The notes beneath the pieces are model-generated. The model searched no databases, was not told where the DNA came from, and was given only the letters and a program-made list of their open reading frames with translations. A DNA stretch of 64,000 nucleotides. It comes from JBBQWZ01 sp038210135. Lineage in GTDB: Bacteria; Acidobacteriota; Terriglobia; Bryobacterales; Bryobacteraceae. The stretch spans positions 124,001-188,000 of the forward strand of contig JBBQWZ010000001.1 in assembly GCA_038210135.1 (NCBI GenBank), written 5' to 3'. This document shows positions 8,435-16,014 of the stretch, piece after piece; the first letter of the stretch is position 1; each line of letters opens with the position of its first letter. The position numbers and the translations under genes are program-made.

Positions 8435-9084
8435 CGTTGCTTGCTTGGCGCGGGCGACAGACCGACGCGCTTCCTTTGAAATCCGAAGTTGAAATGGTGT
8501 TAGACGTTAAAAGTATAGCAAACAGCGGTTGCGGCGCGGATTTGGGTGTTTCGGCTCCTACGCCCTCTTTGGGAGGTTCACCGAGGGGACATCTGAGGTT
8601 TAGAGGCCGCACGCGAATCAATGAAAATGTTTTATATAAAACGGCCAAGTCCTATCCTGAGTGCGATTTTCAGGCTATTTTGCGATGTTTCACATGGAGC
8701 ATCTCTACCCCAGTTCGCAGTGCTTGCACGCGGCGGTTTGCGCGCCTCTGTGTAAAAGAATGCAGGCGGATCGTCAAAAAATGGCCGGAAAATGGGCCTT
8801 TTTTGCGCTTTTACCCTTTACAGTGGTGTTGGCTTCCGTTATCATTTGGTAGCAATCGGGGCTGACGCCCGCATGGCGCGGCGGTTCCACGGTTTCGCGC
8901 AAGGCTGTAGAAGCAGCGCGAAAGCCGATCGGTGATCGACCCGGAAGCGGGATCATCGAGCGATTTTTAGCGTACGAGAGGTCACCGGCGGCGTACTTTT
9001 GTGTCACAGAAGGCGCGGCGGGTAGCCGTTTCGTAGTGAAGATCGATACGACAAATTCGGGAGAATCTGTTTCAAAGGAGAATT
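8435..9084. other. 650-bp intergenic stretch between rpmH and the HU gene
   Basis: It holds the rpmH promoter (8512-8520) and a 16-bp sequence at 8686-8701, TGTTTCACATGGAGCA, that matches the parS consensus at 13 of 16 positions. A hairpin flanked by A- and T-runs (8775-8805; GGCC/GGCC stem) may stop transcription in either direction. A 63-codon frame at 8661-8852 ends in a hydrophobic stretch but begins across the parS-like site and lacks a ribosome-binding site; I do not call it. The HU ribosome-binding site closes the stretch. Confidence 0.45.
8512..8520 (-). promoter_or_regulatory. Extended -10 promoter for the rpmH operon
   Basis: On the minus strand the sequence is TGC-TATACT, a TGn motif attached to a good -10 hexamer, 78 bp upstream of rpmH. 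No convincing -35 is present, as often with extended -10 promoters. The 13-mer TTTGCTATACTTT recurs exactly at the candidate dnaN promoter near 22650. Confidence 0.55.
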
Positions 9085-9390
9085 ATGGCAGCAGCAGCAC
9101 GCATGACTCAATCGCAACTCATCAAGGAACTGGCGACGGCTTGTGAAGTAAGCAACAAGGTCGCCAAGTTGTTCGTGACCACGTTCGGCGAGATGGCCGT
9201 CAAAGAGACGAAGAAGAACGGCATGTTCGTATTGCCGGGAATCGGCCGTCTGGTTCGCGTGGACCGCAAAGCTCGCATGGGCCGCAATCCGGCGACCGGC
9301 GAAGCGATCAAGATTCCGGCCAAGAAGGTCGTGAAGTTCCGCGTGGCGAAGACCGTCCGCGACGCGATCGTTCCGCCGAAAAAGAAGTAG
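9085..9390 (+). CDS. HU-family DNA-binding protein
   Basis: HU proteins bend and compact DNA and help DnaA open the origin. The 101-residue product has the HU/IHF fold: 'MTQSQLIKELATACEVSNKVAKLFVTTF', then the DNA-binding arm region 'GIGRLVRVDRKARMGRNPATGEAIKIPAKKVVKFR' with the conserved RNPxTG motif, and a lysine-rich end. An AAGGAG site lies 5-6 bp upstream of the ATG. It is transcribed alone, with its own terminator. It may be HU or a related HU-like paralogue; the sequence does not distinguish them. Confidence 0.93.
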   Translation: MAAAARMTQSQLIKELATACEVSNKVAKLFVTTFGEMAVKETKKNGMFVLPGIGRLVRVDRKARMGRNPATGEAIKIPAKKVVKFRVAKTVRDAIVPPKKK

Positions 9391-9408
9391 TTTCCGCCAG
9401 TTTTAACG

Positions 9409-9446
9409 AAAAACCCCGCCCGGCGATTGTGCCTGGCGGGGTTTTT
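9409..9446. terminator. Bidirectional rho-independent terminator after the HU gene
   Basis: The stem AACCCCGCC / GGCGGGGTT, with loop bases cggcgattgtgcct, is flanked by A5 on the left and T5 on the right, so it can work on both strands. It stops the HU transcript on the plus strand. Confidence 0.85.
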
Positions 9447-9537
9447 GGTTTCGGTTAGCCGTCGAAGCATGTAGCTCGGACGGGGTTGAGAATCCGGATA
9501 GCGGACGCTCAAACAGCGAGCATCCCAGGAAGCCTTT

Positions 9538-9714
9538 TTACACGTGCTTCTTTTCTTCGGGGGCCGCTGGTTCGTCGCCTTTCAGCGAATTCTTGAAGTT
9601 GCGAATGCCTTCGCCAAGACCTTTTGCCACTTCGGGGATCTTCTTGCCGCCAAAGAGCAGCACCGCGACCGCGAGAATGATCAAAAGTTCCGGTAGGCCG
9701 ATGGACCTTAGCAT
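9538..9714 (-). CDS. tatA: Sec-independent (Tat) protein translocase subunit TatA
   Basis: TatA forms the pore-like assembly of the twin-arginine pathway. The 58-residue product has a short N-terminal membrane helix ('LPELLIILAVAVLLFGGKKIP') followed by the FGxxKxP hinge and an amphipathic helix with 'VAKGLGEGIRNFKNSL', then a charged tail. The frame is open far upstream, but the ATG at 9714 has a strong AAGGAGG site and matches the family N-terminus exactly. No tatB or tatC is nearby. Confidence 0.93.
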   Translation of the reverse strand: MLRSIGLPELLIILAVAVLLFGGKKIPEVAKGLGEGIRNFKNSLKGDEPAAPEEKKHV

Positions 9715-9813
9715 AAGGGCCTCCTTCTTGCCACCTTCATTGTAGGGACCGTTACCCAACGCGTCAAGCCAGCCAAAATCCGCCGCCGGACCAGTCCCAG
9801 GTAAACTAGAACC

Positions 9814-9966
9814 ATGCCGAAGCAAAAAGGCTTCGATCAGAAAAAGGAAGTCCGGGCGATCGCGCGCGAGCGGGTAGGCCCCGTTCCGCCCAGCCGGCCC
9901 CTGCTCCCGAAGACTCAGCGCAAGAAGCCGAAGTACAAAAAGCCGCCATCGGACGAAGACACTTGA
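9814..9966 (+). CDS. Small basic proline-rich protein, 50 residues, unknown function
   Basis: The ATG at 9814 opens a 50-codon frame, MPKQKGFDQKKEVRAIARER..., that continues through 'VGPVPPSRPLLPKTQRKKPKYKKPP' and ends in an acidic SDEDT. The regular basic/proline-rich composition and clean start and stop look protein-like, and it lies in the same direction as the next gene (25 bp downstream). I do not recognise a family. The high Lys/Arg content suggests nucleic-acid or ribosome contact, which is speculation. Confidence 0.55.
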   Translation: MPKQKGFDQKKEVRAIARERVGPVPPSRPLLPKTQRKKPKYKKPPSDEDT

Positions 9967-9990
9967 GGCACAAAGCCGAACGATTGCGCT

Positions 9991-10332
9991 ATGATGCCGA
10001 TAGACGTGGTTCGCGATCCCCGCATTCAAGCTTTATTTCTGTTCACGATCATTTTCGTTACGATGATCGCTGTCGTCTGCGCCGCGGTCAACGCGAAGCT
10101 CAGCATGTATGACGACGATCCTGGTTCTCGCGCGCGTATCATCGCAAAATCCACCAAGCTTCATGAGTGCTGCCTCGAACGGGTGAACATGACGCCGATC
10201 GCGCAGGTGGTGATTCGGCTGGCGGCGGACACTCCGCGCGAAGTCCACGTCGAACCTAGCCGAACCGCTCCGGTTACTTTCCCGCCTTACGACAAGTCTT
10301 TATTTGTTCGCCCGCCGCCCGCAGTCGCGTAG
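9991..10332 (+). CDS. Predicted membrane-anchored protein, 113 residues, unknown function
   Basis: One hydrophobic helix at about residues 14-34 ('LFLFTIIFVTMIAVVCAAV') is followed by a soluble tail with two adjacent cysteines (HECC) and a proline-rich end. It looks like a single-pass membrane protein with a short N-terminal cytoplasmic part. No domain is recognised. It precedes the RND efflux operon by 39 bp and could be co-transcribed with it, but I see no functional link. Confidence 0.5.
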   Translation: MMPIDVVRDPRIQALFLFTIIFVTMIAVVCAAVNAKLSMYDDDPGSRARIIAKSTKLHECCLERVNMTPIAQVVIRLAADTPREVHVEPSRTAPVTFPPYDKSLFVRPPPAVA

Positions 10333-10371
10333 CGCGACGAAATCGATCGACAAGTTCTGAGGGGGGGTTCC

Positions 10372-11568
10372 ATGCGACGACCCGTTTTGGGCGGTTGCGT
10401 TGTAGGCATTGCGTTTGCCTTGGCCGGTTGCACCCCGGCACCGACCGCCGAAGCACGTCCCGAGCCGGAGATGCTCACGGTGGCGGCGGTGAAGGTCGCG
10501 AAGGAGGACCTTGCCCGCGATGTCTCGATCAACGGCGAGTTCCGGCCTTATCAGGAGGTAGAGCTTCACGCCAAGGTCGCGGGCTACCTGAAGTCGATTA
10601 CGGTCGATGTCGGCGATCGCGTCCGCGCCGGTCAGGTGATCGCGACGCTCGAGATCCCTGAAATGGTGGACGAGGCGGCGCAGGCGCTAGCGGGCAAACG
10701 GCGAGCGGAAGCGGAAGTCGTCCGCGCGCGAACCGATCTGGCTCGCGCGGAAACCGCCCATCAGAATACCCATCAGGTTCTCAATCGGCTGGAACAGGTC
10801 GCGAAGTCGCGGCCGAACTTGATTGCTATGCAGGAGATCGACGACGCCCGTACGCGCGATCAGCTAGCGGAAGGGCAAATCGATACCGCCAAGGCGGCCA
10901 TAGCGTCCGCCGAACAGCAGGTTCGCGCAAGCGAGGCGTCTGAAGAACGCGTGAAAACCATGAACAGTTACGCGCGCATCACGGTTCCGTTCGCGGGGGT
11001 GGTCACAAAGCGGTATGCGGATCCGGGCGCGATGATTCAGCAGGGCACGGCTTCGAGCTCGCAGGCGATTCCGCTGGTTCGCATTTCCGACATTTCCCAT
11101 CTGCGGCTGGTTTTGAACGTTCCCGAGAGCGCGGTTTCGAGCATCAAGCTCGGCTCGGCGTTAACGATACGGGTTGACGCTTTAAATAAGACTTATCAGG
11201 GACGCGTTGCGCGCTTCGCGGACCGACTGCAGGAAGCGACGCGGACCATGGAAACGCAGATCGATGTGGACAATCCCCGGTCGGACCTCAAACCAGGGAT
11301 GTTCGCCACCGCCGTTTTGTCGCTTGACCGGCATGCGGCGGCGATTGCCATTCCTGTGCAGGCCGTCTTTCTCGTGAAGAATGTTCCGCACGTTTATAAA
11401 GTTGATGCCCAAAACAAGATCGCGGACAGCGAGATCAAGATCGGCTTGGAGACGCCGGAAAAAGTAGAGGTCTTAACCGGCGTATCGGAAGGCGAGGTGG
11501 TAGTCACCGGCGGCCGCTCGCAGGTAAAGCCCGGACAGGTCGTGAAGCTGAAGATGGGGGGACGCTAA
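10372..11568 (+). CDS. RND efflux periplasmic adaptor (membrane fusion protein)
   Basis: The 398-residue product begins with a lipoprotein signal peptide; the lipobox is LAGC, so Cys20 is the likely lipidation site. A biotinyl-lipoyl half-motif ('VELHAKVAGYLKSITVDVGDRVRAGQVIATLE'), a long alpha-helical hairpin, a second lipoyl half ('RITVPFAGVVTKRYADPGAMIQQG') and beta-barrel and membrane-proximal domains follow, as in MexA/AcrA. It links the inner-membrane pump to the outer-membrane channel. A G-rich ribosome-binding site (GAGGGGGGG) precedes the ATG, and the permease ATG follows the stop directly, giving a tight operon. Confidence 0.93.
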   Translation: MRRPVLGGCVVGIAFALAGCTPAPTAEARPEPEMLTVAAVKVAKEDLARDVSINGEFRPYQEVELHAKVAGYLKSITVDVGDRVRAGQVIATLEIPEMVDEAAQALAGKRRAEAEVVRARTDLARAETAHQNTHQVLNRLEQVAKSRPNLIAMQEIDDARTRDQLAEGQIDTAKAAIASAEQQVRASEASEERVKTMNSYARITVPFAGVVTKRYADPGAMIQQGTASSSQAIPLVRISDISHLRLVLNVPESAVSSIKLGSALTIRVDALNKTYQGRVARFADRLQEATRTMETQIDVDNPRSDLKPGMFATAVLSLDRHAAAIAIPVQAVFLVKNVPHVYKVDAQNKIADSEIKIGLETPEKVEVLTGVSEGEVVVTGGRSQVKPGQVVKLKMGGR

Positions 11569-14500
11569 ATGTCGTCGTTTGCTATCCGGAACCCCTATTT
11601 AATTGTTGTCCTCTGCCTTGTCATTGTGATTCTCGGCGGAGTCGCGACGGTTATGCTGCCGGTGGATCTGTTTCCAAAGATCAATATTCCAGTGGTGGTC
11701 GTTGCGACGTTCTATAGCGGAATGCCGCCGCAGGAAATTGAAGCGGACATTTCTTCCCGCTTCGAGCGCTACTTCACGCTGGCCGACGGAATCGATCGAA
11801 TTGAGAGCCGCTCGCTCGCCGGCGTCAGCCTGGTCAAACTGTACTTCCAGCCCGGCACGAACGCGGATTCCGCGGCGAGCAACGTCGCGAGTATTGCGAT
11901 GTCGAACCTCCGTCGGCTCCCGCAGGGAACTTTGCCGCCCGTCGTCATGAAGTTCGATGCGTCCAGTTTGCCGGTTTGCCTTGTGACCGCCCGTGGCGAA
12001 GGTTTGAGCGAAGCCGTGCTGCGCGACATCGTCGCCGTTCCGGTTAGAAACCAAGTGGCCGGTGTGCCGGGTGCTTCCATTGCCCAACCCTTTGGCGGCC
12101 GGACCAGGCAGATCATGATCTACGCGGAGCCGGCCAAGCTCGAAGCGTTCAAGCTGAGTCCGATGGATGTGGTTCGCGCGATCAACGACTCCAACGTCGT
12201 GCTACCGGCCGGTGATGTCCGCATCGGTCCGATCGACTACAACCTGTACAGCAATTCGATGATCGAGAATGTCCGGGACATCAACAGTGTGCCGATCAAG
12301 CGGAACGGCAGCGCGATGGTTACCATCGGCGACATCGGTGTCGCGAAAGACGCGGAAGCGCTGCAGTACAACATCGTCCGCATCGACGGGCAGCGGTCGG
12401 TTTATTTTCCCGTGTTGAAGCAGGGCGGCGATGCGAACACAATCGCGGTCGTAGATGGCGTTCGCAACAAGCTGAAGCACATGGTCGATGTACCGCCGGA
12501 AATGAAAACGGACGTCGTCTTCGATCAGTCGCTGTTCGTCAAGAGCTCCATCGAAACGTTGCTTCACGAGGGCGGTATCGGATTGATTTTGACTTCGATC
12601 ATGGTCCTGTTGTTTCTTGGCAGTTTCCGCGCGACGATCGCGGTTTGCCTCTCGATTCCCCTTTCGGCCCTGGCGACTTTCCTGGCGTTAGGGCTCGGGG
12701 GAAACACGATCAACACTATGGTGCTCGGTGGCTTGGCGCTGGCGTTTTCCCGCATCATCGATAACTCAGTGATCGTGCTTGAGAATATCTACCGGCACTT
12801 GGAGCTCGGAGCCACCTCGGAGGGCGCGGCGGAAGAAGGCGGTCGGGAAGTAACCCTTCCGGTTCTGGCGGCTACCCTCACGACGGTCGTGGTTTTTTTT
12901 CCTGTCGTCCTTTTGTACGGCGTCAGTAAGTTTCTCTTCACGGCTCTGGCTCTGGCTGTGATTCTGTCGCTGTTTGCTTCCTACGCGGTGGCGCTGACGG
13001 TCGTTCCGGTCTTCGCGGCGCGATTCATCAAGCCGCATGCGACCAGCAATGCGATTCAACTGCGGATCAAGCACGGGATCGACGGCGTCCTCGATTTCTA
13101 CGAACGCATCGCAACCGTAGCGTTGCGATCTCCAAAGTTGGTCCTGCTGGTTGCCTTAGCCGCGTTTGCGCTCAGCTTCCTTGTATGGCCACGAATCGGG
13201 CAGGCGTTTTTTCCGCGCACCGATGCGGGCCAATTCGTCGCGAACGTGAAGGCGCCAACTGGTACGCGCCTCGAAGACACTGAGAAAAAGATCGCCAAGG
13301 TGGAAGAGATCATCCGGCGAGTCGTGGATCCGAAAGATCTGGACATCATCGTCTCCAACATCGGAATTACGCCGGAGTTTCCGGCGATCTATTCGCAGAA
13401 CACCGGCCAACACTCCTCCGTCGTCCAGACCGCCTTCAAAGAGGATCACAAAATCGGCAGCTACGAATACATGCGGCGGGTTCGTAAGGCGATGTCCGAA
13501 GAGCTCCCGGAACTAGACTCGTTTGTGCAATCCGGCGGCCTCGTAGACTCCGTCCTGAACATGGGCGTCTCCGCGCCGATCGATATCCAGGTGAGTAGCT
13601 CAGATATCTTGGGTGCGCATCGGGTGGCTGGAGAAATCGCGGCGAGGGTCCGGGCCTTGCCCGAAGTGGAACAGGTTTTCATTCCTCAGGATGTGGACTC
13701 GCCAGTGCTGAAGTTACACGTCGATCGCGTCCGGGCCGCGGCGGCTGGACTTCTGCAACGCGAGGTTGTCAGTAACGTCATCACCGCGTTGACCTCCAAT
13801 CAAATGATTGGACCTGGTTTCTGGGTGGATCCGAAGAGCGGGCGGGACTACTTGTTGACAGTCCAATATGCGGAGAATCGCATTCGCAACCTGGTCGACC
13901 TGCGCAGCATCCCTCTGCACGCGGCAGGAAGCATGGACCCAGTCCGCTTGGACACGGTGGCGGATCTGCAGCGGACGGAAGCGCCGATTGTCATCGATCA
14001 CCAGCAGTTGCGCCCGGTGATTGACGTGTACGTGCAAACTCGCGGGGAGGATCTGGCGCGCGCCGGAAAAGGAATTCAGAAGATCGTAGCCTCGACCAAG
14101 ATCCCGGGAAACATGGCGATTAACGTCCGCGGAATGATCGAAAGTATGACGCAGGCTTTTCGCAGTTTCGCTCTCGGACTTGTGCTTTCAGTGGTCCTGC
14201 TGTTTCTGATTCTTGTGGCGCAGTTCCGGTCGTTCAAGGATCCTTTCATCATCATGCTCGCAATACCGCCAGGGTTGAGCGGTGTGCTGTTCACGCTCGC
14301 TTTCACCAGCACCACGCTGAATGTCCAGTCGCTGCTGGGAGTCTTGATGATGGTCGGAATTGTGGTTTCGAACAGCATTCTCATCGTGGAATTCACGCAT
14401 CATCTGCGGCGCGAGGGTATGTCTGTCGAAGAGGCGGTTCTAAAGGCGTGCCGGATTCGCTTGCGCCCCGTGCTGATGACCTCGATTGCGACCTTGCTTG

Positions 14501-14661
14501 GACTGCTGCCGATGGCGTTGGCAATTGGAACCGGAAGCGAAGCGTACGCTCCGTTGGCTCGCGCCATTCTGGGCGGCCTCACGGTCTCGTTGGTAGCAAC
14601 TGTGTTCGTTGTACCGTGCGCGTACCTTCTGATTTACCGCGGAAAAGAGGTGGCGGCATGA
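11569..14661 (+). CDS. RND efflux pump permease (AcrB/HAE1-like)
   Basis: The 1030-residue product shows the RND arrangement: TM1, a large periplasmic loop, TM2-TM6 from about residue 335, a second periplasmic loop, and the last helices ending near 1025. The start matches 'FAIRNPYLIVVLCLVIVILGGVATVMLPVDLFP'. In TM4 the usual DD pair reads D398-N399, and in TM10 the usual Lys is Ser934, so the canonical proton-relay residues are not all present. It is probably a drug/lipid-type exporter; the substrate is unknown. Its stop codon overlaps the TolC-like gene start (ATGA). Confidence 0.92.
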   Translation: MSSFAIRNPYLIVVLCLVIVILGGVATVMLPVDLFPKINIPVVVVATFYSGMPPQEIEADISSRFERYFTLADGIDRIESRSLAGVSLVKLYFQPGTNADSAASNVASIAMSNLRRLPQGTLPPVVMKFDASSLPVCLVTARGEGLSEAVLRDIVAVPVRNQVAGVPGASIAQPFGGRTRQIMIYAEPAKLEAFKLSPMDVVRAINDSNVVLPAGDVRIGPIDYNLYSNSMIENVRDINSVPIKRNGSAMVTIGDIGVAKDAEALQYNIVRIDGQRSVYFPVLKQGGDANTIAVVDGVRNKLKHMVDVPPEMKTDVVFDQSLFVKSSIETLLHEGGIGLILTSIMVLLFLGSFRATIAVCLSIPLSALATFLALGLGGNTINTMVLGGLALAFSRIIDNSVIVLENIYRHLELGATSEGAAEEGGREVTLPVLAATLTTVVVFFPVVLLYGVSKFLFTALALAVILSLFASYAVALTVVPVFAARFIKPHATSNAIQLRIKHGIDGVLDFYERIATVALRSPKLVLLVALAAFALSFLVWPRIGQAFFPRTDAGQFVANVKAPTGTRLEDTEKKIAKVEEIIRRVVDPKDLDIIVSNIGITPEFPAIYSQNTGQHSSVVQTAFKEDHKIGSYEYMRRVRKAMSEELPELDSFVQSGGLVDSVLNMGVSAPIDIQVSSSDILGAHRVAGEIAARVRALPEVEQVFIPQDVDSPVLKLHVDRVRAAAAGLLQREVVSNVITALTSNQMIGPGFWVDPKSGRDYLLTVQYAENRIRNLVDLRSIPLHAAGSMDPVRLDTVADLQRTEAPIVIDHQQLRPVIDVYVQTRGEDLARAGKGIQKIVASTKIPGNMAINVRGMIESMTQAFRSFALGLVLSVVLLFLILVAQFRSFKDPFIIMLAIPPGLSGVLFTLAFTSTTLNVQSLLGVLMMVGIVVSNSILIVEFTHHLRREGMSVEEAVLKACRIRLRPVLMTSIATLLGLLPMALAIGTGSEAYAPLARAILGGLTVSLVATVFVVPCAYLLIYRGKEVAA

Positions 14662-15950
14662 AAATCGGACTCCTCCTTGTTGTGACGACGGTCCTACTTG
14701 GCCAGGAACCCGGCACCCCTCTTAGCAACACGCCCCGAAAGCTCACGATCGAGGAAGCGGAAGCGATCGCGATCAAGCAAAATCCGCGAATTAGTGCCGC
14801 TTTGCTCGACGCTTTGGCGGCGAACCAAGTGACCATTGAGGCGAGGAGTTATTTTTTTCCGCAAGTCCTGGGCTCCGTGACCGGAGTCGGTGGTGAGTAC
14901 AACACGCGTATCGCCGCCGGCGGTCTGAACGCGAGCAGTATCTACAATCGTTTCGCCGGAGGCGCCGGCGTAACTCAGTTGATCACCGATTTTGGCCGCA
15001 CAGGTGGCCTCGTTCAATCCGCGAAGTTGCGGGCGCAGTCATTGGACCGGCGTTCGGAGTTCTCTCGGGCGCTGGTGCTGGTTCAGGTTCGAAGGGCATT
15101 TTATTCCGCTTTGCGCTCCCGGTCAGTCCTGCAAGTCGCGGAGCAAACCGTCGCAACGCGAAGTGTTGTGGCGGATCAGGTCAACGCTCTCACGCAAAGC
15201 AATCTGCGCTCGGGGTTGGACGCCAGTTTTGCAAACGTTAATTTAGCCGAGGCGAGGTTGTTGCTTTCGCAAGCGCGCAATGACGTCAAAGCGTCGGACG
15301 CGGATTTATCTTCGGCACTCGGGTTCGCCCAGCCGCAGGTGTTCGATCTGGTTGAAACGAGCATGCCAGCGCCGCCCGATGCGGTGCCAGCGCCGATGAT
15401 CCAGACAGCGCTGCGGGAGCGTGCGGATGTGCAGAGCGCGCGAACAGAACTCGCTTCCGCGCAACGGTTCACCGCCGCTGAGGCTGCGTTATCGCGTCCA
15501 ACAATTAGCGCCGCGGCGGTCGCTGGAGTCGCGCCGTTCCGCGGAGAGGGCGTCAATGATCATTATTCGGCGGCGGGCGTCAATTTGAGCATTCCGATAT
15601 TCAACGGAAGGTTGTTTTCTGCCCGGCGCGAAGAGGCGGACCTGCGAGCGCGCGCCATCGCAGAACGCGTGCGTGATTTGGAGTTACAGGTGGCGCGCGA
15701 TGTACAAGTCGCGTGGCTCAATACGAACAACGCCTTCGAGCGCGTGCAACTCACCGCGGAATTGGTAAGGCAGGCAACGCTGGCATTGGAGCTTTCGCAA
15801 GCCCGTTACGACTTGGGTCTCAGTTCCATCGTGGAATTGACACAGGCGCAGCTCGGGAAAACTTCGGCGGACATCCAACGGGCGACAGCGGTCTACGAAT
15901 TCCAAATTCAGACTTCGGTGCTCGCCTATCAACAAGGCTTACTCAAATAG
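14658..15950 (+). CDS. TolC-family outer-membrane efflux channel protein
   Basis: The 430-residue product begins with a short signal peptide (MKIGLLLVVTTVLLGQ) and then has two long helical-repeat halves typical of TolC/OprM: 'LTIEEAEAIAIKQNPRISAALLDALAA' and 'QARYDLGLSSIVELTQAQLGKTSADIQRATAVYEFQ'. It forms the outer-membrane duct for the preceding adaptor and permease. The ATG at 14658 overlaps the permease stop by four bases (ATGA), so I rejected the longer frame opening at 14448. A strong terminator follows. Confidence 0.93.
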   Translation: MKIGLLLVVTTVLLGQEPGTPLSNTPRKLTIEEAEAIAIKQNPRISAALLDALAANQVTIEARSYFFPQVLGSVTGVGGEYNTRIAAGGLNASSIYNRFAGGAGVTQLITDFGRTGGLVQSAKLRAQSLDRRSEFSRALVLVQVRRAFYSALRSRSVLQVAEQTVATRSVVADQVNALTQSNLRSGLDASFANVNLAEARLLLSQARNDVKASDADLSSALGFAQPQVFDLVETSMPAPPDAVPAPMIQTALRERADVQSARTELASAQRFTAAEAALSRPTISAAAVAGVAPFRGEGVNDHYSAAGVNLSIPIFNGRLFSARREEADLRARAIAERVRDLELQVARDVQVAWLNTNNAFERVQLTAELVRQATLALELSQARYDLGLSSIVELTQAQLGKTSADIQRATAVYEFQIQTSVLAYQQGLLK

Positions 15951-15951
15951 G

Positions 15952-15986
15952 AAGAGACCGGGTGGCTTTGCACCGCCCGGTCTCTT
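15952..15986. terminator. Bidirectional terminator between the efflux operon and speA
   Basis: The stem AAGAGACCGGG / CCCGGTCTCTT (11 bp, with further partial pairing inside) lies between the TolC-like gene and the convergent speA gene and can serve both. The T-run is short. Confidence 0.7.
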
Positions 15987-16014
15987 GTAACTCCCGTTCT
16001 GCTTTCTTAGACGT

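Noticed and set aside
8661..8852. 63-codon frame ending in a hydrophobic segment
   Set aside because: Starts with GTG without a ribosome-binding site and runs across the parS-like site; hydrophobic end is likely chance.
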